Notes: generated from the sequence alone by a model not told the origin. DNA of 64,000 nt from Pedobacter polysacchareus (GCF_019802255.1 NZ_JAHYSS010000004.1:186001-250000); one strand, 5' to 3'; counted from the stretch's first letter, positions 25,082 through 35,387 are shown. A program made the numbers and translations.

Positions 25082-26158
25082 ATGAGTTTATCTAAATTAG
25101 CCCTGTCGGCCTGCTTATTATTGAGCGTTTCGCTGGTTATTTCCTGTAAAAATAATGCGCCGGTAGGAACTGGTGTAAGTTTTAAGTCCCCGGAACAAGG
25201 GCAGAGTTTTCCTTTGGGAACGGAGGTAAAAGTCGCTTTGGAAGTTCCTTCGGGCAGTAATGTTACTTCTGCAGTGTATACCCTGGATGGAAAGCCAGTG
25301 GCTACTAAAAACAACGCTGATCCTGTTGCAATCCCTACCACAGGTTTGAGTTTGGGTTATAAGCTGATTACAGCCGTTATAGAGGAGGATGGAAAGAAAG
25401 ATACGTTAACGATCAACTTTGAGTTAAAGTCGGCTGTGACGCCTTCGCAATACGGTTATAAAGTAATTAAGACTTTTCCTCATGATACCGCTGCTTATAC
25501 GCAGGGATTGGAGTACCACAATGGCCGCTTTTTGGAAAGTACCGGTCAGGAACAGCATTCTTTTGTGAGATGGGTAGACGTACCTACCGGGAAAATCTTA
25601 CAGCAAACGAAACTGGATGACCAGTATTTTGGGGAAGGATCCAGTTTGGTAGGGGATAAGATCGTAATGCTGACCTGGCAGAATAGATTGGGTTTAGTGT
25701 TTGACGCGAAATCATTGACGCAGCAAGCTACTTTTCCTTATCAGTCTAGCATGGAAGGCTGGGGACTGTGCTTTGATGGTACTAGATTATACAAATCTGA
25801 TGGTACTAACAAAATCTGGTTCCTGAATAAAGATAATTATAAAGAAGAAGGCTTTATTGAAGTTTACAACAATTATGGTCCGGTGCCTCAGTTAAATGAG
25901 CTGGAATATATTGATGGTAAAATTTATGCCAATGTCTACACGAAAAATGTGGTGGTGGTAATTGACCCGGCAACAGGTGTAATTGAAAAAGAAATTGATT
26001 TTACAGGATTGCTGCCAGCAGGATATTACAAAGATGAAGTAGACATTGCAAACAATGTGCTGAATGGTATTGCCTGGGACAAGGCGGGTAAACGTTTATT
26101 CGTGACCGGCAAAAAATGGCCGCATCTATTCCAGGTGGACCTGGTTGCTAAACCTTAA
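25082..26158 (+). CDS. Glutamine cyclotransferase-like lipoprotein with N-terminal Ig-like domain
   Basis: I use the ATG at 25082, which gives a lipoprotein signal (MSLSKLALSACLLLSVSLVI then SC, Cys at about 24). Longer in-frame starts overlap yraN and break the signal. Residues 28-115 look like a beta-sandwich domain (FKSPEQGQSFPLGTEVKVAL), and about 122-358 match the glutamine cyclotransferase beta-propeller: FPHDTAAYTQGLEYHNG, ESTGQE, WQNRLGLVFDAKSL, SDGTNKIWFLN and LNGIAWDKAGKRLFVTGKKWPHLFQV. These enzymes form N-terminal pyroglutamate. In Bacteroidota this fits the frequent N-terminal Gln left by signal peptidase I. A terminator follows. Confidence 0.88.
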   Translation: MSLSKLALSACLLLSVSLVISCKNNAPVGTGVSFKSPEQGQSFPLGTEVKVALEVPSGSNVTSAVYTLDGKPVATKNNADPVAIPTTGLSLGYKLITAVIEEDGKKDTLTINFELKSAVTPSQYGYKVIKTFPHDTAAYTQGLEYHNGRFLESTGQEQHSFVRWVDVPTGKILQQTKLDDQYFGEGSSLVGDKIVMLTWQNRLGLVFDAKSLTQQATFPYQSSMEGWGLCFDGTRLYKSDGTNKIWFLNKDNYKEEGFIEVYNNYGPVPQLNELEYIDGKIYANVYTKNVVVVIDPATGVIEKEIDFTGLLPAGYYKDEVDIANNVLNGIAWDKAGKRLFVTGKKWPHLFQVDLVAKP

Positions 26159-26178
26159 TCTTAAAGATTTCTTTATAA

Positions 26179-26213
26179 AAAAAGCCGTCATATCCTCGAT
26201 ATGACGGCTTTTT
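26179..26213. terminator. Perfect 16-bp inverted repeat, bidirectional terminator
   Basis: Arms 26179-26194 and 26198-26213 with a 3-base loop; AAAAAGCCGTCATATC pairs with GATATGACGGCTTTTT. It separates the convergent glutaminyl cyclase-like gene and the DUF4251 gene. Confidence 0.9.
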
Positions 26214-26230
26214 CGTTACAATTCTTCTTA

Positions 26231-26758
26231 TTACTCTGCTTTCTTAGGTTCAGCAATGACACCATTAAAAGTAATCGGCTGTCTGTTCATGCTGATCACA
26301 TTTAAGGTCGCATAACCACTTGTCGAGACACTTAAAGATAACGTGCGTACATCTTTGGTGTCTTTAGGGGCGATGTCAATGATCCATCCTCCTTTTTTCT
26401 TCGCAGTGGTTTTATAATCGAATTTTTTAGACTTAAATTTTATACCTGAATCATCTGGATTCATGGTCGCATTATACGCTCTTCCATAATAAGGCAGGTA
26501 AACTTCTACGCTATCCTTGTTGATGATCAGTTGGTATTGAGATCCGGTAAGTTGAATCATACCGCCACCCATACCACCAGGCATTCTGCTCATTATTTTG
26601 TTTAAATCAGCATTAGCCATAGGAGTCGCAGAGGTTGCTTCAAACACTAGATGCTTGTCAGCGACTAATTTGGCTGTAGTTGCTTTGTCTGTTTGTGCCA
26701 TTACCTGCACACTAGAGCAAACAATAAGAAGTGCTAACAATTTTTTAAATGTTCTCAT
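26231..26758 (-). CDS. DUF4251 family exported protein
   Basis: The start at 26758 (MRTFKKLLALLIVC) is preferred over an ATG two codons upstream because an AAAAAGG tract lies at a better distance. The signal peptide ends near VQVMAQ. The mature part shows the DUF4251 pattern: HLVFEATSATPM, YQLIINKDSVEVYLPYYGRAY, GIKFKSKKFDYK and WIIDIAPKD. This family is common in Bacteroidota, secreted, with no known function. It is probably monocistronic, lying between a terminator for pgi upstream and the convergent terminator downstream. Confidence 0.82.
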   Translation of the reverse strand: MRTFKKLLALLIVCSSVQVMAQTDKATTAKLVADKHLVFEATSATPMANADLNKIMSRMPGGMGGGMIQLTGSQYQLIINKDSVEVYLPYYGRAYNATMNPDDSGIKFKSKKFDYKTTAKKKGGWIIDIAPKDTKDVRTLSLSVSTSGYATLNVISMNRQPITFNGVIAEPKKAE

Positions 26759-26787
26759 GATCATATCCTTTTTTATTTGGTTAGAAC

Positions 26788-26830
26788 AAAATAGCGCTTA
26801 AAAGGTTTAATTCTAAGCGCTATTTTTTTG
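26788..26830 (-). terminator. Terminator after pgi
   Basis: An 11-bp stem AATAGCGCTTA/TAAGCGCTATT (26790-26800 and 26814-26824) is flanked by A and T runs. It starts 5 bases after the pgi stop on the minus strand. Confidence 0.8.
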
Positions 26831-26834
26831 TCAT

Positions 26835-28553
<1,719 letters not shown>

Positions 28554-28581
28554 TTATATTTAACGTATAAAAAATAGGTTT

Positions 28582-29886
28582 ATGAAAAGATTTTACTTTA
28601 TACTGTTGGTTTTGTTTGGAGCTAATGCGGTTGCGCAAAAGCAAAATCTGAGACCTGAGGTTTCAAAAAAGGCTTTGAGCATTACTCAAAAAGTGATAGA
28701 CTGGCGTCGGGATTTGCATGAGCATCCGGAATTGGGCAACCAGGAAAACAGAACTGCAGCTTTGGTGGCCAAACATTTGAAGTCTTTAGGGATCGAGGTG
28801 CAGACTGGTGTGGCGAAAACAGGTGTTGTTGGAATTCTAAAAGGTGGAAAGCCAGGGCCAGTAGTTGCGTTAAGGGCAGATATGGACGGTTTACCCGTTA
28901 CAGAGCGGGTTGATTTGCCTTTCGCTTCTAAAGTAAAAACCAGGTATAACGGACAGGAAGTAGGCGTGATGCATGCTTGCGGTCATGACAGCCATGTGGC
29001 GATTTTAATGGGCGTGGCAGAGGTGTTGGCTGCTATGAAAAAAGACATTCCGGGCACGGTTAAATTTATTTTTCAACCCGCAGAAGAGGGGGTTCCTGAA
29101 GGCGAAGAAGGTGGTGCTGCATTGATGGTGAAAGAAGGGGTGCTCGAAAACCCGAAAGTGGAGGTGATTTTTGGTTTACACATCAATTCACAAACACCGG
29201 TAGGAGATATTACCTATCGTCCGGCTGGGATTATGGCTGCAGTGAATGATTTAAAAATTACGGTGACTGGCAAACAGGCGCATGGTGCTTATCCATGGAG
29301 CAGCATTGATCCGATTGTGATTTCTGCACAAATTGTGAATAACCTGCAGACCATTGTGAGTAGGAACCTGAATGTGACGGAAAATCCAGGTGTCGTTACA
29401 ATTGGCGCCATCAACGGGGGAATTCGTTCTAACATTATCCCGGAAAAAGTAGAAATGATTGGTACGATCCGCAACTTCTCAAAAGAAGATGAAGCGATGT
29501 TTATTGAAAGGGTAACGACGATCGCTAAAAAAACTGCAGAAGCAGGTGGTGGAACAGCAGAAGTAAAAATTCCATACAGCAACCATTATCCGGTTACTTT
29601 TAATGATGTAGCCTTGACAGAAAAAATGTTACCTAGTTTACAGGCAACTGCTGGTAAAGCACATGTGAAATTAAAGCCGCCGGTAACCGGAGCAGAAGAC
29701 TTTTCATTTTATCAGGAAAAGGTTCCTGGCTTGTTTATTTTCCTCGGAGGAATGCCTAAAGGACAAGATCCATTAAAGGCACCATCACACCATACCCCAG
29801 ATTTCTTTATTGATGAGAGTGGGTTTGGATTGGGTGTGGAAGCCCTTAGTAACCTGGCACTTGATTACATGAACTTGAAAAAATAA
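28582..29886 (+). CDS. M20 family amidohydrolase, exported
   Basis: Unlike the paralogue at 18194 it has a signal peptide (residues 1-18, ending NAVAQ). Metal-binding motifs MHACGHDSHVAIL, PAEEGVPEGEEGG and VTGAEDFSFYQ are intact. The lid domain reads GKQAHGAYPWSSIDP. These enzymes remove acyl or aminoacyl groups from amino acids or indole conjugates, and a periplasmic version would act on imported peptides or acyl amino acids. Substrate unassigned. A possible promoter lies before the DUF937-like gene that follows, so this may be its own unit. Confidence 0.92.
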   Translation: MKRFYFILLVLFGANAVAQKQNLRPEVSKKALSITQKVIDWRRDLHEHPELGNQENRTAALVAKHLKSLGIEVQTGVAKTGVVGILKGGKPGPVVALRADMDGLPVTERVDLPFASKVKTRYNGQEVGVMHACGHDSHVAILMGVAEVLAAMKKDIPGTVKFIFQPAEEGVPEGEEGGAALMVKEGVLENPKVEVIFGLHINSQTPVGDITYRPAGIMAAVNDLKITVTGKQAHGAYPWSSIDPIVISAQIVNNLQTIVSRNLNVTENPGVVTIGAINGGIRSNIIPEKVEMIGTIRNFSKEDEAMFIERVTTIAKKTAEAGGGTAEVKIPYSNHYPVTFNDVALTEKMLPSLQATAGKAHVKLKPPVTGAEDFSFYQEKVPGLFIFLGGMPKGQDPLKAPSHHTPDFFIDESGFGLGVEALSNLALDYMNLKK

Positions 29887-29896
29887 GGACAGTTTT

Positions 29897-29930
29897 TTGA
29901 TTTAGGGATCATTTTAATTGGTTATATTTA
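29897..29930 (+). promoter_or_regulatory. Candidate promoter: TTG, 23-bp spacer, TATATTTA
   Basis: TTG at 29897-29899 and TATATTTA at 29923-29930 (one mismatch from TAnnTTTG), 39 bases upstream of the ATG at 29970. Confidence 0.4.
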
Positions 29931-29969
29931 ATATACTAATAGTAGTACATCACCTAGAAAAACAATTTT

Positions 29970-30470
29970 ATGTTAGAAAATTTGAATGAACTGGTTAAAC
30001 AAAGCGCTCAGGATGCCATTGTGAACAATTCCGACGTTCCAAATGAGCAGAATGAGGCTGCGATTCAAGCGGCCTCTGGTTCTATTTTTGACTCTTTGAA
30101 ACAACAATTGTCGTCGGGAAATATTGGTAATCTTGTAGATGCCTTTAAAGGTGGAGATGTGGCCAACTCTTCGGTGGTAAAGGACGCTTCTTCTGGTTTT
30201 ATCGACAAGCTGTCTGGGATGGGCATTAACCTGGATTCGGCGAAAGCGATTGCTGCTTCAATTATTCCGGGAGTAATGGATAAGCTGGTGAGTAAGACAA
30301 ATGATCCGAACGACAGTTCTTTTAATCTTCAGGATATGCTGACGAAAATTTCAGGACCTGACGGGAAGTTCCAGTTGTCGGACCTGACGAATTTGTTCAG
30401 TGGCAGCACTGAGCCTGGAAAAGAAGGGGAATCTGGTATAGTCGATAAGCTAAAAGGACTTTTTAATTAG
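29970..30470 (+). CDS. DUF937-like small acidic protein
   Basis: 166 residues, no signal peptide, Ser/Gly/Asp-rich with amphipathic helices. The central part (GFIDKLSGMGINLDSAKAIA, then ASIIPGVMDKLVSK) fits the DUF937/YidB-type helical repeat, in which several short helices carry small-residue caps. A Gly/Glu-rich linker precedes a last helix, VDKLKGLF. Function is unknown; YidB-like proteins are cytoplasmic and uncharacterised. Its expression seems separate from prfB because a hairpin follows within 20 bases of its stop. Confidence 0.7.
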   Translation: MLENLNELVKQSAQDAIVNNSDVPNEQNEAAIQAASGSIFDSLKQQLSSGNIGNLVDAFKGGDVANSSVVKDASSGFIDKLSGMGINLDSAKAIAASIIPGVMDKLVSKTNDPNDSSFNLQDMLTKISGPDGKFQLSDLTNLFSGSTEPGKEGESGIVDKLKGLFN

Positions 30471-30488
30471 TAAAAGAAAAGGTTTAAA

Positions 30489-30533
30489 GGGGGTTCTGTG
30501 CTTGTTTTTGAAAACAGGGACAGAACCTCTTTG
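30489..30533 (+). terminator. Probable terminator before prfB
   Basis: GGTTCTGT (30492-30499) pairs with ACAGAACC (30520-30527), and the inner arms also pair (CTTGTTTT with AAAACAGG, one G-U pair). The 3' side continues CTCTTTGTATT, only moderately T-rich. Confidence 0.6.
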
Positions 30534-30554
30534 TATTATTATATATTTGTGATT

Positions 30555-31632
30555 ATGACAAAAGAACAAATTCAGGATTTAAGGGACAGAGTAGCGTCGC
30601 TGAGGAGGCATCTTTGACGTAGAAACACGTCTTGAGGAAATTTATATTGAGCAGGAGCTGACCCTGCAAACTGATTTTTGGGATGATCCTAAAAAAGCAG
30701 AAAAGCATTTGGCAGGAATCAATTCCAAGAAAGTATGGACTGATGCCTGGCAAGCAGTAAATAAGGAGCTGGAAGATACAGAAGTCATGTTTGAGTTTCT
30801 CCAATCCGGCGATGCCACTGCGGAAGAAATGCAGGAACAATACAACCGCTGTTTAAATATGGTGGAAGAACTGGAACTGAAAAATATGCTGAGCAGTAAG
30901 GAAGATCAGCTGCATGCGGTGATGCAGATTACTGCAGGTGCCGGTGGTACAGAGAGCTGTGATTGGGCAGCCATGCTGATGCGTATGTACATCATGTGGG
31001 GAGAGAAAAACGGCTATAAGGTAACAGAACAGGATTCGCAGGAAGGGGAGGTGACCGGTATAAAATCAGTTACGCTTCAATTTGCCGGAGACTTTTCTTA
31101 TGGTTATCTGAAAGGAGAAAATGGGGTTCACCGTTTGGTGCGCATTTCGCCTTTTGATTCCAATGCCCGCAGGCATACTTCTTTTGCTTCCGTATATGTA
31201 TATCCATTGGTGGATGATACGATTGAGATTGAAGTGAAGGATTCAGAGATTGAATTCGAGACTTTCCGTTCCGGTGGTGCTGGTGGACAAAATGTGAATA
31301 AGGTGGAAACTGCCGTAAGGCTGTACCATAAACCTTCTGGGATTGTGATTAAAAACCAGGAGTCGCGTTCACAACTGCAGAATAAAGAAAATGCAATGCG
31401 CTTGCTGAAATCGCAGCTGTATGAAGCGGAAATGCGGAAGCGTATGGAAGCAACTGCTTTAATTGAAGGCTCTAAGAAGAAGATCGAATGGGGATCGCAG
31501 ATCAGGAATTATGTACTGCATCCTTATAAATTGGTCAAAGATTTACGAACCAATTATGAGACTTCTAATGCGCAGGCCGTATTGGACGGAGATTTGAACG
31601 AATTTTTGAAAGCTTACTTAATGGAATTTTAA
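30555..31632 (+). CDS. prfB: Peptide chain release factor 2, expressed by programmed +1 frameshift
   Basis: RF2 releases proteins at UGA and UAA. The gene is in two frames. ATG at 30555 opens 20 codons that end in CTT followed by an in-frame TGA (30615-30617). Slipping +1 on CTT TGA C continues as GAC at 30616 and runs to 31632, giving 358 residues in total. The anticodon-like SPF motif ([18 protein letters not shown]) identifies RF2 rather than RF1, and GGQ ([16 protein letters not shown]) is the peptidyl-hydrolase motif. The AGGAGG stimulator is in place. This is the classical autoregulatory circuit in which RF2 shortage favours frameshifting, and not a broken gene. A hydrolase gene follows after 2 bases. 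Confidence 0.97.
30603..30618 (+). promoter_or_regulatory. RF2 programmed +1 frameshift site (AGGAGG-CAT-CTT-TGA-C)
   Basis: AGGAGG at 30603-30608 is an internal Shine-Dalgarno stimulator, followed by CAT, then the slippery CTT (30612-30614) and the TGA stop with a C after it. It differs from the E. coli site (AGGGGGTATCTTTGAC) at two bases. Confidence 0.96.
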
Positions 31633-31634
31633 AT

Positions 31635-32552
31635 ATGAGATACCTTATTGTATTACTGATGACCGGTCTTTTTACTACAAATAGCGCGATGGCGCAGGAA
31701 AGTATATTGATTTATCCTGGAGTTATTCCGGGGGCAAAGCCTACGCCTGCAGATTATAAAGAGCTTTCTGAGACAGGAAAAGATGGAATCATTAGGGTCA
31801 GTAAGGTATCTGTACCTACATTAAAAGTGTTTTTGCCATCGAAAGATAAGGCAACAGGTGCGGCAGTGATCATTTGTCCGGGTGGCGGTTATGGCATTCT
31901 GGCGATTAACCATGAAGGTGATCATGTCGCTAAGCGCTTCAATGACATCGGCGTTGCCGCATTTGTATTGAAATATCGTTTGCCGGATGATGCGATTATG
32001 ATCGATAAATCTTTCGGCCCTTTACAGGATGCCGAACAGGCGATGTATGTAGTCAGGAAAGATGCTGCGAAATATCATATTGATCCTGCAAAAATAGGGA
32101 TCATGGGCTTTTCTGCGGGTGGTCACCTGGCCTCCACATTGACGGTACATTATAAGGATGTCAAAATAGAGAATAAAGAGGGATTGAGTCTTCGTCCGGA
32201 TTTCTCGATATTAATTTATCCGGTGATTTCTTTGCTGGAGTCCCCACATACCGGTTCTGCGAAAAATCTGACCGGGCCAGATGCAGCGTATGCACAAAAG
32301 GAATACTTTTCCAATGAGCGCCATGTGGATGCAGAAACACCGATGACGTTTTTAGTGCATGCAAATGATGATAAATCTGTTCCTGTTGAAAATAGTTTGT
32401 CTTTTGATCGGGCAATGGCAAAAGCAGGTAATAAAGTAGAGCTCCATACTTACCAGGCTGGTGGCCATGGTTTCGGATTGAACAATAAGACGACACAGGA
32501 TCAATGGTTTGACCGCCTGGTCAACTGGATGAAAGCCAATAAAATTATTTAA
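31635..32552 (+). CDS. Exported alpha/beta hydrolase (acetylxylan esterase / BD-FAE-like)
   Basis: A signal peptide (1-20, ending NSAMAQ) leads to an alpha/beta-hydrolase fold. The oxyanion segment is VIICPGGGYGILA, the nucleophile elbow is GFSAGGHLAS, the acidic residue lies in VHANDDKSVPVENS, and the His is in GGHGFGLNNK. Close families are carbohydrate esterases that remove acetyl or feruloyl groups from xylan in the periplasm. It begins 2 bases after prfB and may be co-transcribed with it. Its 3' end overlaps by 4 bases the convergent transglutaminase-like gene. Confidence 0.85.
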   Translation: MRYLIVLLMTGLFTTNSAMAQESILIYPGVIPGAKPTPADYKELSETGKDGIIRVSKVSVPTLKVFLPSKDKATGAAVIICPGGGYGILAINHEGDHVAKRFNDIGVAAFVLKYRLPDDAIMIDKSFGPLQDAEQAMYVVRKDAAKYHIDPAKIGIMGFSAGGHLASTLTVHYKDVKIENKEGLSLRPDFSILIYPVISLLESPHTGSAKNLTGPDAAYAQKEYFSNERHVDAETPMTFLVHANDDKSVPVENSLSFDRAMAKAGNKVELHTYQAGGHGFGLNNKTTQDQWFDRLVNWMKANKII

Positions 32553-33418
32553 AGGTTACTGTTGTCAAGAATGTCCTGCAGCTCTTTCAATTCTGCTACC
32601 TTGTCTGCGGAACCCAGGTTCTCATAAGAGGAAATCAGATTTCTAAGGATTCTTCTGATGATTTCTACATTACTGCATGGTGCATAAAATCCGGGCATAG
32701 GATCAAGTCCCAGCTGACGAAGAAACTGATCAACATCATGTTTGCCGAATATGGCACCTTTGTTAAAGGCATTGATATAGAAGAGCACGCCAAACTCATT
32801 GCCTTCCCGTTTGCTCTCGTCAATATAGCCGAGGATAAAATGCTGCGGCAGATTGACACCATATACCGGAATATCCAGCTTCTGGGCAATAGTCGAATAG
32901 ATGATGGCTAAAGAGATTTGATTTCCTTTCTTACTGTCCAATACCTGATTGATGTAAGAATTTTGAGGGTCATGGTGGTTTTTTGTGTTTCCACTGAAGC
33001 CATATACATTATAGAATACATGATTGATGAGTTTGATCTTTTCAATAGAACTCATTTCATATTGCAGTCCGATCCAGATTTCTCTTTTGATTTCTTCCAT
33101 CTGGAATTTGATCTTTTCCTCATCAAGGTCTGGGTATTGATACCTGTTGACCACCAATGCACCTTGCAAAAGATCGAAGGCTCCGCTTTGATACCAGAGG
33201 TTCAGGTCTTGCTTCACACTGTTGAACTGGATTTTGTGAACTACATTCTCAATCCTTTCCTGTAGCACGGTGTCTAAAGATTCTTCCCATGCATTTTCAA
33301 GAAAATGAACCACCTCTTCTCCATACTCCAGCAGGCGTTTTTCAATATGTTCGAAGATCTCCGGATCGGGATCGTCCAACAATTTGACCAATGCGCTTAT
33401 TTCTTTACTATTTTCCAT
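32549..33418 (-). CDS. Transglutaminase-like (SirB1/YchA-type, Transglut_core2) protein
   Basis: 289 residues without signal peptide. Residues 1-80 are helical and HEAT-like (LVKLLDDPDPEIFEHIEKRL). A core follows with MSSIEKIKLINHVFYNVYGF, the diagnostic KKGNQISLAIIYSTIAQKLDIPVYGVNLPQHFI, and a C-terminal helical part (LRQLGLDPMPGFYAPCS). This matches the SirB1 N-terminal/Transglut_core2 family, in which the papain-like catalytic Cys is usually absent at the GxxISL position. The family is widely conserved and poorly understood. It is divergent from the methyltransferase gene with only 44 bases between the starts. Confidence 0.82.
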   Translation of the reverse strand: MENSKEISALVKLLDDPDPEIFEHIEKRLLEYGEEVVHFLENAWEESLDTVLQERIENVVHKIQFNSVKQDLNLWYQSGAFDLLQGALVVNRYQYPDLDEEKIKFQMEEIKREIWIGLQYEMSSIEKIKLINHVFYNVYGFSGNTKNHHDPQNSYINQVLDSKKGNQISLAIIYSTIAQKLDIPVYGVNLPQHFILGYIDESKREGNEFGVLFYINAFNKGAIFGKHDVDQFLRQLGLDPMPGFYAPCSNVEIIRRILRNLISSYENLGSADKVAELKELQDILDNSNL

Positions 33419-33449
33419 TAAACATGCAACTTAGAATCATGTGATTGCT

Positions 33450-33457
33450 TATTTTTG
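33450..33457 (+). promoter_or_regulatory. -7 element (TATTTTTG) five bases before a methyltransferase ATG
   Basis: Exact TAnnTTTG match ending 5 bases before the ATG at 33463. If used, transcription would start at or next to the ATG, giving a leaderless or nearly leaderless mRNA. A TTAG stands 15 bases upstream as a weak -33. Confidence 0.45.
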
Positions 33458-33462
33458 TAGCT

Positions 33463-34245
33463 ATGGTTTTCAACTTTATCAGCGACTATCTTCAGCACCG
33501 ATTGACTTCAAAAAGCAGACATGGTACTCATTCTCCTTTCGTTTATAAGCTCACAGATGAGGTAATTTACGATTTTAACGTTAAAAGTGATTACAAAAGC
33601 ATTGAAGCGCAAAGAAAAAAACTTTTAAATGACGATTCTTTAATTACGGTGACCGACCTCGGTGCAGGTTCTCATTTGAATAAGAACCGTACTAAAAAGG
33701 TACGACAGATTGCAAAGAACGCTTTGAAGAGCCCAAGGCTGGCACAGTTGATTTATCGCCTTGCGAAAGAGAACCAGCCAAAACATATTTTGGAATTGGG
33801 TACTTGTTTGGGGCTGACTACCGCATACCTTTCTAAAGCTTGTCCGGAGGCAGATGTCATTACGATTGAAGGCTGCCCGGAAACGGCAAAAGTAGCTTAC
33901 AAAAACTTTGTGGATCTGGAACTCGAGAATGTGGAGTTGAGGGTTGGGAACTTCGATACCTTGCTGCCGGATTTAATCGCACAGGCAGATCAGCTTGATT
34001 TTGTCTATATAGATGGAAACCATAGAAAGGATGCGACCCTCAATTACTTCAACTGGTGTTTGCCGAAAGTACATGAAGGTTCGCTATTGATCTTTGATGA
34101 TATATATTGGAGTGAAGGGATGAAAGAAGCCTGGGAAGAGATCAAACGCCATCCAGAGGTTACGGTAACCATAGACCTGTTTTGGATCGGATTGGTTTAC
34201 TTTAAAAAAGGACAGGCAAAAGAACATTTTAAGATTAAGTTTTAA
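33463..34245 (+). CDS. Class I SAM-dependent methyltransferase (O-methyltransferase-like)
   Basis: The ATG at 33463 (MVFNFISDYLQHRL) is preferred to an in-frame TTG at 33445. The SAM-binding motif I is HILELGTCLGLTTAYLS and motif II is DVITIEGCPETAKVA. A VYIDGNHRKDAT segment resembles the metal or acceptor site of the catechol-type O-methyltransferase family, and LLIFDDIYW follows. At about 260 residues it is typical of Bacteroidota class I methyltransferases. The substrate is unknown. A -7 box sits just before the start. Confidence 0.85.
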   Translation: MVFNFISDYLQHRLTSKSRHGTHSPFVYKLTDEVIYDFNVKSDYKSIEAQRKKLLNDDSLITVTDLGAGSHLNKNRTKKVRQIAKNALKSPRLAQLIYRLAKENQPKHILELGTCLGLTTAYLSKACPEADVITIEGCPETAKVAYKNFVDLELENVELRVGNFDTLLPDLIAQADQLDFVYIDGNHRKDATLNYFNWCLPKVHEGSLLIFDDIYWSEGMKEAWEEIKRHPEVTVTIDLFWIGLVYFKKGQAKEHFKIKF

Positions 34246-34253
34246 AATCTCTT

Positions 34254-35387
34254 TTAGAATGCTTCGGCCAGGGTGAAATAGAAACCACTCTGGCGTTTTT
34301 CATTGCTGCGTTTTTCTCCCACTGCATAATCCATGCGGACACTCAGTCCTTTTTCCGGATCAAAGAAATATCTTCCGCCCATTCCATAAGAAGGCTTGAA
34401 GCTTTTCAGGGCAAAATCGCCATTGGCAAAAACTTGTCCGGTTCCTGCAAAGACTACTGCACCGAAACGGTTGTTGTAGCGGTAACGCAATTCTGTCTGT
34501 CCAGCCAGTAAGTTCTGATCGCGGTAGCGCCCGGTATAATATCCCCTCATCATTTCATCATTCCCCATTTGCGGCAATAGATAGAAAGGAATATTTTTTC
34601 CTTGTATGGTATGGAATAAAGCATTGACGCCTAAAACGAATTTAGGGCTGAGCGACCAAAAATTTCTCACGTTTGCCCTGATGACACTTCCACTGAAGCT
34701 TTCGCCAGACCAGAGTTTAGGGGCGTATTGGTAGGTAACGCGTCCAAGGAATCCTTTAGTAGGGTAGTTGTTGGAATTCCGGGTGTCGTAGCTTTGTGAA
34801 ACACCTATATAGGCAACATTGCCGCCTGATCTGTGAAAGAGGTCAGGAGCTGTACTAAATAAGCCGCCTGTCACCTCATCTTTGAAGCTGTAATTTTCAA
34901 ATCCCAGGGAGAGCCCGGTATAGGCATGTGGTAATAGTCTTTTTTCTGCTTCGAGCATTACTCTCGACTGGCGTTGAATCAATCTGTCTTTATCCGCAAA
35001 TAAAGTTTCATTACCAATTCCGAAAAAATCGAAGGGCATTCTTTTAAACCTGAACTCGGAGATGAAATGATATTCATTGCCTTTGGTCCAGATGTCGCTC
35101 TTTAACGAAAAGTTGTACTGTCCTTTGGTTGATACAGAAGCAACACCAGAAAAGTTGGAGCTGCGGTTGCTGCTGTCTTTTCTGTCCAGGTAAGTAGAGT
35201 ATAAAGCACCAAGGCCAAATTCTGCACCAATTTCCTGGGAATAACGAAAAATGGGTACTGGCATAAAGCTCGCTCTGCGTGAGCTATCTGTTTTTTCTGA
35301 CAAGTATCGTTTGATAAACTTCTTTTGTGCGGATGCGTTTGCGACGGTAATGATCAGGATAGTGATGCAAAGCGAAATTCTCTTCAT
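34254..35387 (-). CDS. Outer membrane protein, Omp85/surface-antigen (D15)-type barrel
   Basis: A signal peptide (1-20, ending NASAQ) is followed by about 355 residues of amphipathic beta-strands. The MMRGYYTGRYRDQNLLAGQTELRYRY segment contains the RGY-type motif of Omp85 barrels (VRGF/Y in loop 6), and the protein ends in Phe (LAEAF), the usual BAM recognition residue. POTRA domains are not seen, so this is a short barrel-only homologue as is common in Bacteroidota. Its role in protein or lipid translocation cannot be told. It runs convergent to the methyltransferase gene, 8 bases apart, and divergent from the deoxyhypusine-synthase homologue. Confidence 0.8.
   Translation of the reverse strand: MKRISLCITILIITVANASAQKKFIKRYLSEKTDSSRRASFMPVPIFRYSQEIGAEFGLGALYSTYLDRKDSSNRSSNFSGVASVSTKGQYNFSLKSDIWTKGNEYHFISEFRFKRMPFDFFGIGNETLFADKDRLIQRQSRVMLEAEKRLLPHAYTGLSLGFENYSFKDEVTGGLFSTAPDLFHRSGGNVAYIGVSQSYDTRNSNNYPTKGFLGRVTYQYAPKLWSGESFSGSVIRANVRNFWSLSPKFVLGVNALFHTIQGKNIPFYLLPQMGNDEMMRGYYTGRYRDQNLLAGQTELRYRYNNRFGAVVFAGTGQVFANGDFALKSFKPSYGMGGRYFFDPEKGLSVRMDYAVGEKRSNEKRQSGFYFTLAEAF

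Noticed and set aside
30555..30617. Apparent early stop in prfB suggesting a pseudogene
   Set aside because: It is the standard RF2 programmed frameshift site (CTT TGA C with an upstream AGGAGG) and the downstream frame is intact.
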